Assembly (NCBI RefSeq): GCF_004124235.1
Contig: NZ_CP032487.1
Location: forward strand, 2,542,001 to 2,606,000
Direction of reading: 5' to 3'
From: Yersinia hibernica
Lineage (GTDB): Bacteria; Pseudomonadota; Gammaproteobacteria; Enterobacterales; Enterobacteriaceae
Length of the DNA: 64,000 bases
In this document: piece by piece, positions 46,092 to 55,197 of the stretch
Layout: every line of letters begins with the position of its first letter
Numbering within the stretch: position 1 is the first letter of the stretch
Notes under the pieces: generated by a model
The model's database searches: none
Seen by the model: the letters and a program-made list of their open reading frames with translations, nothing else
Told to the model about the DNA's origin: nothing
Position numbers and translations under genes: made by a program

Positions 46092-47743
46092 CAGTCACTC
46101 ACCCTGCCCTTAAGGGCAAATAAACCTTGCGGTCTTTTTTGAATAAACAAAATGATCAGCACTAAAATCAATATCTTGCCTAACACTGCGCCAATCTGCG
46201 GTTCCAGAATTTTATTCAACATACCCAGCCCCAAAGCGGCAACCACACTGCCTGCTAATTGGCCGACACCACCGAGCACCACCACCAGGAAAGAATCAAT
46301 AATGTAGCCCTGCCCTAATTCCGGGCCGACATTCCCCAACTGTGAGAGTGCCACCCCCCCTAACCCGGCGATACCCGAACCCAGCCCAAAAGCCAGCATA
46401 TCGACCCGACCTGTCGCCACCCCACAACACGCAGCCATGGCACGGTTTTGCGTCACAGCACGAACCTGTAATCCAAGGCGTGTTTTATTCAGCAGCAACC
46501 ATGTGAGCAGCAAAACAATCAACACGAAAGCAATAACAGCAATGCGATTCCAGGGTAAGACTAAATTGGGTAAAACCTGTATCCCGCCGGATAACCAGCT
46601 AGGATTGGCAACTTCCAAATTCTGCGCGCCAAAAATCATCCGCACCCCCTGGATAAGCATCAAACTGATCCCCCAGGTTGCCAGTAGTGTTTCCAGTGGA
46701 CGGCCATACAGATGTCTAATCACTGTTCGCTCCAAAGCCATGCCAATTCCAGCAGTAATAAAGAAAGCCACGGGCAGCGCAGCCAAGGGGTAGAGTGCCA
46801 GCCAATGTGGGGCAAATTGTTGAAATAAGGATTGCACTAAATAGGCGGAATAGGCTCCTAGCATCAGCATTTCACCATGGGCCATATTGATGACGCCCAA
46901 TAACCCATAAGTGATAGCTAATCCCAGCGCAGCCAACAATAAGATAGACCCCAGAGATAGCCCGCTGAAAACTTGCCCGATGATATCCCCCACCATCAAT
47001 CGGTTTTGCACCTGTTTTAAGCTATTGGCCGCCGCTGCGCGTACTGTGGCATCGGGTTCCATTTTTGCATCGGTTAAGCTTTGTAACCGCGATTGAGTCT
47101 GTGGCAAACCCGATTGCCCCAGCAGTTGTACCGCGGACAAACGTATCTGCGGGTTATTGTCGGTAAGTTGTAAATTAGCCAGCGCAATACTCAAAGCCTC
47201 TTTGACTTTGCTGCTGGTTTCTAATTTCAAGCGCTGATTAAGAAGCGGTAATTGAAAACTTTGCGCCTGCTGCTGTAACTCTTGTGCCGCCTGTAAACGC
47301 ACAGCTTCATCGTCACTGACAAGACGTTGAGCCGCCAATGCATTCGCAATCAGAATACGTAAACGATTATTGAGCCAAATTTTCTTCGGGGTGCCCATCG
47401 GCTGTAGCTGCCCCTCTAGCGGGGTAAGCGATTGATTATTCTGGACGAAAGCCTGCCCGGCACTGTCTATCACCAGCGTTTCTTGTTTCAATGCTTGCAA
47501 TAAGGGTAACCGGCTTGCATCTGGCGCTGTCGCCCATTGCTGCAACAAAATAGCTTGTTGTGAGCGATTAGCCGCAGCAAAATCATGAGCTGGCCCTGCT
47601 GTCGCCAAGGTTGATACGCCCAGTAACAAGCCCATCATCACTTTAAGCAAGTCGTTAGCCGCTCTACTCCAACCAAGAATTAACGATTTCATAGGCCACT
47701 CATCACTGATATGTGGAGAAAAGAGCCGGAGGCAACCAAACAT
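46091..47743 (-). CDS. urtB: Urea ABC transporter permease UrtB
   Basis: A 550-residue protein. A signal-like segment (near 34-50, ending TATAGPA) is followed by an extracytoplasmic helical-repeat domain (about 55-250) rich in Ala, Gln and Leu. The C-terminal LivH-type permease (about 255-550) includes AITYGLLGVINMAHGEMLMLGAY and CCGVATGRVDMLAFGLGSGIAGLGG. The extended N-terminus is a known feature of UrtB. A GGAG site supports the start at 47743; an internal ATG at 47692 would give a shorter n-region and remains possible. It is the second gene of the operon, 23 bases after urtA. Confidence 0.92.
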   Translation of the reverse strand: MFGCLRLFSPHISDEWPMKSLILGWSRAANDLLKVMMGLLLGVSTLATAGPAHDFAAANRSQQAILLQQWATAPDASRLPLLQALKQETLVIDSAGQAFVQNNQSLTPLEGQLQPMGTPKKIWLNNRLRILIANALAAQRLVSDDEAVRLQAAQELQQQAQSFQLPLLNQRLKLETSSKVKEALSIALANLQLTDNNPQIRLSAVQLLGQSGLPQTQSRLQSLTDAKMEPDATVRAAAANSLKQVQNRLMVGDIIGQVFSGLSLGSILLLAALGLAITYGLLGVINMAHGEMLMLGAYSAYLVQSLFQQFAPHWLALYPLAALPVAFFITAGIGMALERTVIRHLYGRPLETLLATWGISLMLIQGVRMIFGAQNLEVANPSWLSGGIQVLPNLVLPWNRIAVIAFVLIVLLLTWLLLNKTRLGLQVRAVTQNRAMAACCGVATGRVDMLAFGLGSGIAGLGGVALSQLGNVGPELGQGYIIDSFLVVVLGGVGQLAGSVVAALGLGMLNKILEPQIGAVLGKILILVLIILFIQKRPQGLFALKGRVSD

Positions 47744-47765
47744 GACTGGCTCCAGGGAGTCAGCG

Positions 47766-49034
47766 CTACTGAGTGCTTTTCACGGGGTGGTCCGGTTTTT
47801 TATCATTTCCGGCGATAAATGGGCTCCATGGTTGCGCACGGATAGGCGCATCAGTCTGCCACACCACATTGAACTGCCCATCAGCCTCAATTTCGCCAAT
47901 CATCACGGGTTTATGTAAATGATGGTTGGTTTCATCCATGGTCAAGGTGAAGCCTGACGGTGCTTGATAAGTCTGCCCAGCCATCGCCGCGCGCACTTTA
48001 TCCACATATGTTGATTGAGCTTTTTCTACCGCTTGAGCCCACATATGCATGCCAACCCAAGTCGCTTCCATCGGGTCGTTGGTAACGGCGGTATCCGCAT
48101 TCGGCAACTTGTGTGCTTTGGCATAAGCTTTCCATTGCTCAACAAACTTCTGGTTCGTTGGGTTATCCACCGACTGGAAATAGTTCCACGCCGCGAGATT
48201 ACCGACCAGTGGTTTGGTATCAATACCGCGAAGTTCTTCCTCTCCCACAGAGAAAGCAATGACGGGGACATCCGTCGCTTTAATGCCCTGATTAGCTAAC
48301 TCTTTGTAGAAAGGAACATTCGAATCGCCATTGATGGTGGAAATTACTGCCGTTTTCCCATCGGCAGAGAATTTCTTAATATTGCTCACGATAGTTTGGT
48401 AATCGCTATAGCCAAACGGGGTATAAATCTCCTCGATATCTTTATCCTGGACACCTTTACTGTGCAGGAAAGCACGTAAAATCTTGTTGGTGGTGCGCGG
48501 ATAAACATAATCAGTACCCAGTAAGATAAAACGTTTCGCGCCACCGCCATCTTCACTCAGTAAATATTCCACCGCAGGGATAGCCTGCTGATTGGGGGCT
48601 GCACCGGTATAGAAAACATTCGGTGACATCTCCTCTCCTTCGTATTGCACCGGATAGAACAATAAACCATTGAGTTCTTCAAATACCGGCAAAACTGATT
48701 TACGAGAGACTGAAGTCCAAGCACCAAAAACAACCGCGACTTTATCTTGTGTTAATAATTGCCGTGCTTTTTCGGCAAATAACGGCCAGTTAGATGCCGG
48801 GTCAACAATAACCGGCTCAAGCTGTTTACCCAATACACCACCATGAGCATTGATATCATCAATACTCATTAACGCCATATCTTTCAGGGGAGTTTCAGAA
48901 ATAGCCATCGTGCCGGACAATGAGTGCAAAATACCCACTTTAATAGTATCAGCGGCCAATGCACCAAAAGCCACTCCCATACCGATAACCGAAGCTGAAA
49001 GTGCAAAAACCTTAATTAAGTTACGATGTTGCAT
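47766..49034 (-). CDS. urtA: Urea ABC transporter substrate-binding protein UrtA
   Basis: A 422-residue periplasmic binding protein of the family that includes amide-binding FmdD/AmiC-like receptors. A signal peptide (cleavage after GALA) precedes ADTIKVGILHSLSGTMAISETPLKD. Conserved landmarks are VFGAWTSVSRKSVLPVFEELNGLLFYPVQYEGEE and TNDPMEATWVGMHMWAQAVEKA. It binds urea for the UrtBCDE permease. The start at 49034 follows AGAGG. A sigma-54 promoter and an NtrC-like site upstream point to nitrogen-starvation control. No urease genes lie in the window. Confidence 0.94.
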   Translation of the reverse strand: MQHRNLIKVFALSASVIGMGVAFGALAADTIKVGILHSLSGTMAISETPLKDMALMSIDDINAHGGVLGKQLEPVIVDPASNWPLFAEKARQLLTQDKVAVVFGAWTSVSRKSVLPVFEELNGLLFYPVQYEGEEMSPNVFYTGAAPNQQAIPAVEYLLSEDGGGAKRFILLGTDYVYPRTTNKILRAFLHSKGVQDKDIEEIYTPFGYSDYQTIVSNIKKFSADGKTAVISTINGDSNVPFYKELANQGIKATDVPVIAFSVGEEELRGIDTKPLVGNLAAWNYFQSVDNPTNQKFVEQWKAYAKAHKLPNADTAVTNDPMEATWVGMHMWAQAVEKAQSTYVDKVRAAMAGQTYQAPSGFTLTMDETNHHLHKPVMIGEIEADGQFNVVWQTDAPIRAQPWSPFIAGNDKKPDHPVKSTQ

Positions 49035-49084
49035 AGCGTTAACCTCTGGTCGTTGAGTAAGATACACAAAATTGAATTACCCAG

Positions 49085-49100
49085 CGCAATTGCCATGCCA
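49085..49100 (-). promoter_or_regulatory. Sigma-54 promoter of urtABCDE
   Basis: On the minus strand TGGCATGGCAATTGCG fits the -24/-12 consensus TGGCAYG-N4-TTGCW, differing only at the last base. The GC of the -12 element lies about 52 bases before the urtA start. Confidence 0.75.
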
Positions 49101-49174
49101 ACTTTACATCTTAATAATTTAATTGAAGATTATAAATATCCAAGGTAAATCAACTGATATACGACCTCATTATC

Positions 49175-49191
49175 TGCACCATTAACGCGCA
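49175..49191 (-). promoter_or_regulatory. NtrC-like enhancer site upstream of urtA
   Basis: TGCACCATTAACGCGCA (plus-strand reading) matches 15 of 17 positions of the palindromic NtrC consensus TGCACCA-N4-GGTGCA (N4 = A/T). It sits about 75-90 bases upstream of the sigma-54 element. A half-site, TAGTGCAA, follows at 49207-49214. Confidence 0.65.
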
Positions 49192-49297
49192 ACTGACGAA
49201 CACAAATAGTGCAATAAAAATAAGGGGGATAAGCCGATGGGAAAAGCGAAATGCGCTGATTTAAAATTAAGTAAAATGCTCTGGCCATTAAACGTAA

Positions 49298-49325
49298 AAC
49301 AGGAATAGCAATGCTATTCCTGTTT
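49298..49325 (-). terminator. Hairpin after yehS
   Basis: AAACAGGAATAGC (49298-49310 region) pairs perfectly with GCTATTCCTGTTT (49313-49325) around a 3-base loop. On the minus strand it follows the yehS stop and has a moderate T-rich tail (TTTTACGTTT). Confidence 0.7.
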
Positions 49326-49376
49326 GTTACTCGCCATCAGCTATCAGTATTCTCTTTTCTATCGATATAATGAGTT

Positions 49377-49847
49377 TCATTTTTTAGGGCCACGGATACG
49401 TAATGTCAAACCCTTCAAGAAATAGCGTAATACTTGATCACCACAAGGGCGGAAATTTTTGCTTCCCTCCTTACGGAACAAAGCATTTAACTCAGGTTTT
49501 GACACTGGGAATTCCACCGCGTTGAAAACATCGTGCATATCCGTGTCTTTCAATTCAAATGCAACACGCAGTTTTTTTAGCACGATATTGTTAGTAATGA
49601 CGGGTTCCACCGCTGGTGCGGGGAACTTGTCATCTTTACCACGCCTAAAGAAAATCAGGCCATTAAGGAAATGTGCCATCACCAGATCAGGACAATCCTG
49701 ATAACCAGCTTCGTCTTCTTTTTTAAGAAAATTAACGACATCCGCATTGTTCACTTCAAAATCAGCCAGCTTAATGATTTCTGTTATCTTGGTATCGTTT
49801 ACGTTAAGCATATAGCGAACACTACGGAGCACATCGTTGTTGATCAT
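49377..49847 (-). CDS. yehS: DUF1456 family protein YehS
   Basis: A 156-residue cytoplasmic protein made of two similar DUF1456 repeats. Repeat 1 starts MINNDVLRSVRYMLNVNDTKITEIIKLAD (about 1-29) and repeat 2 starts VITNNIVLKKLRVAFELKDTDM (about 83-104), each ending with a ...FLNGL/FLKGL motif. Length and order match E. coli YehS (156). Function is unknown. In E. coli it neighbours the yehZYXW/osm region, and that pairing is loosely retained here. Confidence 0.92.
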   Translation of the reverse strand: MINNDVLRSVRYMLNVNDTKITEIIKLADFEVNNADVVNFLKKEDEAGYQDCPDLVMAHFLNGLIFFRRGKDDKFPAPAVEPVITNNIVLKKLRVAFELKDTDMHDVFNAVEFPVSKPELNALFRKEGSKNFRPCGDQVLRYFLKGLTLRIRGPKK

Positions 49848-50115
49848 ATTACTGCCCTATTCCTATTATTTAGATTAGACGCATGCGAATATCGCAAGAA
49901 AAACAAAAAGCTTCTTTAACGTCTAGCGGGCAGTATTATATAGATCAACACAGATTTTCTCAATGTAAATCTGTATAATGATAAAAACATGTAACATACG
50001 AAAATATAAAATAATCATGAGCATTATAACTCATTAGATATTATTATTTTATTTCACATAGAAAGATTAATTAAAGGGGAAAATAAAATCTCACTTTAAT
50101 CCATAAACTCATATA

Positions 50116-51021
50116 TTAAGGCTTCACGTTAATAGTATTATCAGGTTGATAAAGTGCAATTTCCTCACCAATAATATATTTACCTCGCAGAGTTGCTGAG
50201 ATTTTGTCCATAATCATAACGATAACAACCATTATTAAAGTAATAAACATCACAACATCCCAATTCCATAACCGCATATTTTCGGCATAGACTAAACCAA
50301 TCCCCCCCGCCCCGACAAAACCTAATACCGCAGCCGAACGGGTGTTAGATTCAATTTGGTAAAGACTTAGCGCTAAAAAGGTGGGAAAAGACTGAGTAAA
50401 AACACCAAAACGCTGTTTTTGTAGGGCATTAGCCCCCATAGCAGTCAAACCACGATTGGGAGATTTATCGACGGCTTCATGCCCTTCGGCATAGAGTTTT
50501 CCCAATAATCCCATATCTTGCATAATAATAGCCAATACCCTAGCAAGAGGCCCCATACCGACTGCACGCACAAAAATCAGCCCCCAGATTGCCATATCAA
50601 TACCACGGAAGATATCCAGAAAATGGCGTACGCCAAATGAAATGATACGTAAACCGGGCGTCGACATTACATTGCGAGCAGCCAAGAATGACAAAGGTAA
50701 AGCGATCAACGTAGCAGTCAATGTCCCGGCAAAAACAATTGCTAAGGTAATAAAAATCTGGCCAAAGTAATATTTAAATGGCCAATGAATAAAATCATGC
50801 CAAACAAACATCCGCATAAAGTAACGGCTTATTTTCCGACTACCATTTAAAAATACCGGCCACGAGATACCAAAAGTTTTAAAGAAAAAAAGATAATACA
50901 AAAAAACACCTAAGGTAATTATCGCTACCCAGCGGATATATCGTTTTTGCTGTAAGAAAATCTGCGGATTTTGCTGCTTCAGTGTTAATAGTTGCCCAGA
51001 AGTAAGATGACTAGTCAGCAT
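50116..51021 (-). CDS. phnE: Phosphonate ABC transporter permease PhnE (second copy)
   Basis: A 301-residue permease with about six helices. GQIFITLAIVFAGTLTATLIALPLSFLAARNVMS and the C-terminal LYQIESNTRSAAVLGFVGAGGIGLVYAENMRLWNWD carry the PhnE signature. Two adjacent phnE genes are common in phosphonate operons; this is the second. It appears intact, but its partners phnC, phnD and the first phnE are damaged, so it is probably no longer part of a working transporter. Its ATG overlaps the stop of the phnE remnant by seven bases. Confidence 0.88.
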   Translation of the reverse strand: MLTSHLTSGQLLTLKQQNPQIFLQQKRYIRWVAIITLGVFLYYLFFFKTFGISWPVFLNGSRKISRYFMRMFVWHDFIHWPFKYYFGQIFITLAIVFAGTLTATLIALPLSFLAARNVMSTPGLRIISFGVRHFLDIFRGIDMAIWGLIFVRAVGMGPLARVLAIIMQDMGLLGKLYAEGHEAVDKSPNRGLTAMGANALQKQRFGVFTQSFPTFLALSLYQIESNTRSAAVLGFVGAGGIGLVYAENMRLWNWDVVMFITLIMVVIVMIMDKISATLRGKYIIGEEIALYQPDNTINVKP

Positions 51022-51245
51022 GATGAAACTCCTTCCACGACTCGCTTGCGTAATTTACCAGAGGTATAATCTAATACTGACACGACAATAATTATCAGCA
51101 GTAACGTCATGCTAACTTGATCATAGCGATCCAGTTTTATTGAGGTCATCAACTCCTGACCAATTCCCCCCGCCCCCACCAGCCCCAAAATAGTTGACTG
51201 CCGAAAATTAATTTCCAAGCGCATAAAGCTATAGGAAAGAAAGGT
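51015..51245 (-). pseudogene. phnE: C-terminal remnant of the first phnE
   Basis: Only the last 70-75 codons of a PhnE permease remain. The frame reads TFLSYSFMRLEINFRQSTI, then LGLVGAGGIGQELM and a final hydrophobic helix ending RKRVVEGVSSC. The N-terminal two thirds, several helices, are missing. Upstream it runs directly into the phnD frame, shifted by a frame, with no ribosome site or intact start. It is the 3' half of a deletion joint described in the findings. Confidence 0.85.
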
Positions 51246-51918
51246 CCATTCGGATCATTCGGGTAAATGCCCCGCTGGTATAACCGGTATTATAATCACC
51301 GATCATTGAAGCCCAAGTTACAGCTCCGTCAAATTGACCATTAATAACGCCCAGAATGTCTTGCTCGTGGCCCCCAGAAAATGTCACGCTAGAAAAGAAA
51401 TTGTTATATTTGTTATCTGAGTTGCCACCCAATTTCTGTTTGAAAATTTGGTTAGGAATCAAGAATCCGGAGGTTGAATCTGGATCAGCAAAGCCAAATG
51501 CTTTTCCCTTTAGGTCTTCAATTTTCTGATAAGGGCTATCTGCTTTAACGACAACAACAGAGTGGTAACCGCGCGACTTATCAGCATCATCAATCGCTAT
51601 ACCTACTATATCAACAGCTTTAGGGTCTTTGATATAAACAGAAGCAAAAGATGAGGGAGACATACTTAATACCAAATCAATTTTCCCACCTAACAAACCT
51701 TGAATAACACCTGAATAGTCAGAAGCATTATGTAAATTTGTTTTAACATTTAATTCCTTATCCAGGAAGTCTTTGACACACATATTATCGCCAATTTGCT
51801 GTGTCGCATTCTGCCCGCCAAGAATACCCAGGTTAATTTCTTTTGGTGCATCCGCTGCAGTGGCACTAAATACCATCGAGCTTGTCACTAATGAGGTAAG
51901 AAAAAGTACTTTTTTCAT
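51229..51918 (-). pseudogene. phnD: Truncated phosphonate-binding protein PhnD
   Basis: A signal peptide (ending SATA, near residue 21) and the first two thirds of PhnD remain. Landmarks are INLGILGGQNATQQIGDN, DLVLSMSPSSFASVY, ADPDSTSGFLIPNQIF and the FSGGHEQDILGVINGQFDGAVTW stretch. After GAFTRMIRMD about 100 residues of the C-terminal lobe are absent and the frame stops within a few codons. A normal PhnD has over 300 residues. The loss coincides with the start of the phnE remnant, so one deletion removed the end of phnD and most of phnE. Confidence 0.88.
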
Positions 51919-51954
51919 TAAAATAACCTATTCTGGTAAAGGGATAAGTGGGAA

Positions 51955-52772
51955 TTAATGCAAAAGCTCAGTTGATTCATCGCTATATATTTCCTGAATA
52001 ATAATGTCATTCAGTAAAGAGGGATGCCCATCAAAAATAATTCGCCCATCAGCAATACCAATAACTCTGGTACAATAATCCTTCACTAAATCGACAGAAT
52101 GTAAGTTAACGACCACCGTAATATCGTTCTCACTTATTTTCTGTAATGTATTCATAATACGAGTAGTGTTCTTTGGGTCTAAAGAAGCAACAGGTTCATC
52201 TGCCAATAATATTTGGGGGTTTTGCATCATAGCGCGACAAATAGCCACACGCTGCATTTGCCCCCCAGAAAGATTTTCTGCGCGCTGCAAAGCATGAGGC
52301 AACATATTAAGCCATTGCAACAACTCGATAGCCCTAGCGCGATCCTGCTCTGCAAATATTTTGAAGAAAGATTTTAATGTGGAGGTGTAACTCAGGCGAC
52401 CTAATAAAACATTCGTAATAACGTCAAGCCGTGGAACCAAACAGAAATCTTGAAAAATCATACCGCATTTGGCTCGCCATTTACGCATTTGCTTTGTTGT
52501 TAACGCAGCAATATTCTGTGTCTCGCCATTGTCATGGTAATTAATGATTTCCCCAGCACTACAGGGAATAGTGCCATTTAAAACATGTAATAGTGTAGAT
52601 TTACCGGCACCTGAGCGACCAATTATTGCGACAAATTCACCCGTATGAAGCTCAAAATTAATATCGTCAAGAACTCGATGCTGTGATTTGTATGCCTTAG
52701 TACCTTCTTACGTGATTCTGGCACCGCAGTCGGATAATCGGCTACAGTGAATTTACGCAATGCTTGGCCCAT
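51955..52772 (-). pseudogene. phnC: Phosphonate ABC transporter ATPase PhnC, frameshifted
   Basis: The gene should start at the ATG at 52772 (MGQALRKFTVADYPTAVPES, with GAGAG upstream) and run about 272 codons. Near 52699 the reading frame shifts by one base: GTA CTA AGG must become GTA CTT AAG to reach [16 protein letters not shown] and Walker [10 protein letters not shown]. Restoring one T gives a full PhnC with [15 protein letters not shown] and [13 protein letters not shown]. The downstream open part has no good start of its own. A sequencing error would also explain the shift, but neighbouring phn genes are damaged too. Confidence 0.85.
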
Positions 52773-52844
52773 GTTATGTCTCTCAGATTACCTGTAATCA
52801 TGAGCCATTAACGAATATTTCTATTGCATATTGATGATAGTTTT

Positions 52845-52862
52845 ATGAGAGAAAGGTGACAA
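52845..52862 (-). promoter_or_regulatory. Pho-box-like site upstream of phnC
   Basis: On the minus strand TTGTCACCTTTCTCTCAT agrees with about 13 of 18 positions of the Pho box (two CTGTCA-like repeats 11 bases apart). It lies 73-90 bases before the phnC start, where PhoB would activate a phosphonate operon. Confidence 0.45.
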
Positions 52863-52972
52863 AAATCAGCCACCTTTCTTATGTTTTTTATGAGTGAGTA
52901 TTTTCTTGATTAGTGATTATTTTATCGAAAAGTGGTCATTTGACATCACGGTGATAAACATCTAGCTGGCCT

Positions 52973-53221
52973 CTAACTCCTCAACTTACGGTAGACAAAT
53001 AGCACAACTAGCGAGCCAATGACCGCCACCACAAAGCTGCCAAGATTAAATCCATCAACCCTACCCATCCCAAAGAAAGTACTGATATAGCCACCAACCA
53101 GCGCACCCACCACGCCTAGGATTATAGTCATAATAAAACCACCGCCATCCTCTCCAGGCATAATCCATTTAGCCAAAATACCGGCGATAAGACCAAAAAT
53201 AATCCAAGATAGTATGCCCAT
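52973..53221 (-). CDS. yeaQ: GlsB/YeaQ/YmgE family small membrane protein
   Basis: An 82-residue inner-membrane protein of the transglycosylase-associated (GlsB/YeaQ/YmgE) family with three hydrophobic helices. MGILSWIIFGLIAGILAKW, MPG.DGGGF and VDGFNLGSFVVAVIGS are nearly identical to E. coli YeaQ (82), and the length is equal. Members respond to stress; function unknown. The start at 53221 follows GGAGG; an upstream in-frame ATG at 53257 adds 12 unconserved residues. Confidence 0.9.
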   Translation of the reverse strand: MGILSWIIFGLIAGILAKWIMPGEDGGGFIMTIILGVVGALVGGYISTFFGMGRVDGFNLGSFVVAVIGSLVVLFVYRKLRS

Positions 53222-53374
53222 AAGCACCTCCATAAATTTAATTTTCACTGATAGCAAATTTGACTATCTCACTCAATGTCCACTACACATTACGGCCCAA
53301 ATCGCTATCGTCATTGTTAAGTTAAGACCCGAATAACAAAATCTGCAAATCAGACCAGCAAGGTTCAGGTAACA

Positions 53375-54478
53375 CTAAATAACGGACTCGCGTGGTGAGA
53401 AAATATGATCAATTCCCTGCTGTTGCAGTTTGGCCAACAAATCATATCCACCGTTCGGCACACTATGGGCAGACGCCATTTCACTGGCAAAAATAGGGCT
53501 GGCCCAATATATATTGACCGGGTCCCCCTGTTGGGAAGGTAATATTAGGTGATTTGCCTTAGCATAAAGCGCTGATGATAAGATATAACCTTCATATCCT
53601 TGAGGGGCGACTTCTGATTGTAATGTATGACATTCTCCCAGCCAGGTTATTTTGCTCCAAGGTACATGAGCAAATCCGGCTAGCGCACTGGCCATATGGA
53701 TAGCGTTATCCTCATTAACATATTGACTATCAATCGCTATTGCCATTTCTAAACGCCGATATTTAGCCGCATCATCATTAAATAATATTTCAACCCATGG
53801 CTGGGGCCGAATACTGACTCCCACCGTCAGAAAATAATATATTCCGTCTTTTTCATGCTGTGAGATGGCCATGGGCGGCCACTTACCTTGATCAATGGCA
53901 TAATATTTAACCGATGGACCAAAGTGTTGTTCATAACACTGAATATATTCGGCCTGTAATGCTGGCCATGGATTCCCTTCTTCCCGCTGCCAGGCCCGCC
54001 AAAATTGGCGCGTACTCTGTGCTCGGGTATATTGGACATTCGTGGATGCAGAGCCCAGAGGGAAAGTAAGTGGGTTGTCTTTAATGCAACTGGCAGAATA
54101 GCAAACGGAGTGATCAATATATAAACTCCAACCGGGAATAATCGCCAGTAATTGGCCCTGATACCACAATGCGGCACCATCATCACTTTCGGACCAGATA
54201 ATTGAAATAAATTGAGCATCAAGTTCAGCCTCACCCGCGATGTTACGGCAAAACTCTGCAGCCAAGCGCGGAGCTAATCCTTGTTCAAGGGCAGTATTAT
54301 CTGTAGATACAGGGGCCGCAACCAAATTCCTCACCCAGCAGGCGCGAACAGGGAAACGTTCTTCAAACGATTCTTGCGGATAAATATAGAAATACACTAC
54401 TCGCTGGTCTTGTTGCACCACAGCAACTAATGTCTGGTTTTCATTACTGACTTCAGCCAGTACCTCAGATTCTTTCAT
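53375..54478 (-). CDS. Suppressor-of-fused (SUFU) domain protein
   Basis: A 367-residue cytoplasmic protein. The region about 195-340 matches the bacterial SUFU-like domain: QHEKDGIYYFLTVGVSIRPQPWVEI, YRRLEMAIAI, DNAIHMASALAGFAHVPW, and VNIYWASPIFASEMASA. The N-terminal 190 residues are not recognised. Bacterial SUFU domains are often immunity proteins of polymorphic toxin systems, but no toxin gene lies here, so this may be an orphan. No signal peptide. It is divergent from yajD across a 380-base gap. Confidence 0.78.
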   Translation of the reverse strand: MKESEVLAEVSNENQTLVAVVQQDQRVVYFYIYPQESFEERFPVRACWVRNLVAAPVSTDNTALEQGLAPRLAAEFCRNIAGEAELDAQFISIIWSESDDGAALWYQGQLLAIIPGWSLYIDHSVCYSASCIKDNPLTFPLGSASTNVQYTRAQSTRQFWRAWQREEGNPWPALQAEYIQCYEQHFGPSVKYYAIDQGKWPPMAISQHEKDGIYYFLTVGVSIRPQPWVEILFNDDAAKYRRLEMAIAIDSQYVNEDNAIHMASALAGFAHVPWSKITWLGECHTLQSEVAPQGYEGYILSSALYAKANHLILPSQQGDPVNIYWASPIFASEMASAHSVPNGGYDLLAKLQQQGIDHIFSPRESVI

Positions 54479-54740
54479 AGCGCCTCAACTGTATCGGCAA
54501 AGGATTTCAGGCTAAACACACTGGATTGCCTGCCGTAAAATAAGTCTATTAGCGGAATATGCATAATCTTATGCTAATAACTCGGCCCTAAATAATGTAA
54601 CAAAGTAACCATAAAAACAGACTGACTAATAGTGTAAAACGACTTATCCCTTTAAATCATCAGCAAAAGTCTCAAAAAATCCCGGATGCGCCGTGAGTGC
54701 CTTGACATGTTTTTTATAATCGATTCAATGCGTTCCCCTA

Positions 54741-54764
54741 ATACAGCGCCAAACGGGGCTGTAT
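54741..54764. repeat. Hairpin in the SUFU-yajD gap
   Basis: ATACAGC (54741-54747) and GCTGTAT (54758-54764) pair perfectly, with further pairing inside around AAAC. It has no T-run and may be a leader hairpin of yajD or an operator. The rest of the 377-base gap has no clear gene. Confidence 0.4.
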
Positions 54765-54855
54765 GGCCTTAATATTAATAACCAATAGTTGATAGTCTGC
54801 CGCCGGCTTTCACGCTAAAATAAGGATATTGTTGCTCGCAGAATTGAAGGGTCAT

Positions 54856-55197
54856 ATGGCATATATACCGAAGAACTACGCACGTCTGGAAAGTGGATAT
54901 AGAGAAAAAGCGCTGAAGATTTACCCATGGGTTTGTGGTAAATGTTCGCGAGAATTCGTTTATTCCAATTTGCGGGAGCTCACAGTTCACCATATTGACC
55001 ATGACCATAGTAATAACCCTGAAGATGGCAGCAATTGGGAGATGTTATGCCTTTTTTGCCATGATCATGAGCATTCCAAATATACCGAAGCAGACCTCTA
55101 TGGTTCGACTGTGATTGCTGGTGATGACGCACAAAATGATCAGGGTGTAGCCACCCACAATCCATTCGCCAACTTAAAATCTTTGATGAAAAAGTAA
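54856..55197 (+). CDS. yajD: HNH nuclease family protein YajD
   Basis: A 113-residue HNH-family protein matching E. coli YajD (115). The zinc pairs CGKCSREF (near 25-32) and CLFCHDHEH (near 67-75) flank the HNH core LTVHHIDHDHSNNPEDGSNWEMLC. It may be a DNA nuclease, but its function is unestablished. The start at 54856 follows AAGG and gives the family N-terminus MAYIPKNYARLESGYREKAL. It converges with cyaB. Confidence 0.93.
   Translation: MAYIPKNYARLESGYREKALKIYPWVCGKCSREFVYSNLRELTVHHIDHDHSNNPEDGSNWEMLCLFCHDHEHSKYTEADLYGSTVIAGDDAQNDQGVATHNPFANLKSLMKK

Noticed and set aside
54702..54720. TTGACA and TATAAT upstream of yajD
   Set aside because: The two boxes are only about seven bases apart, too close for a sigma-70 promoter.
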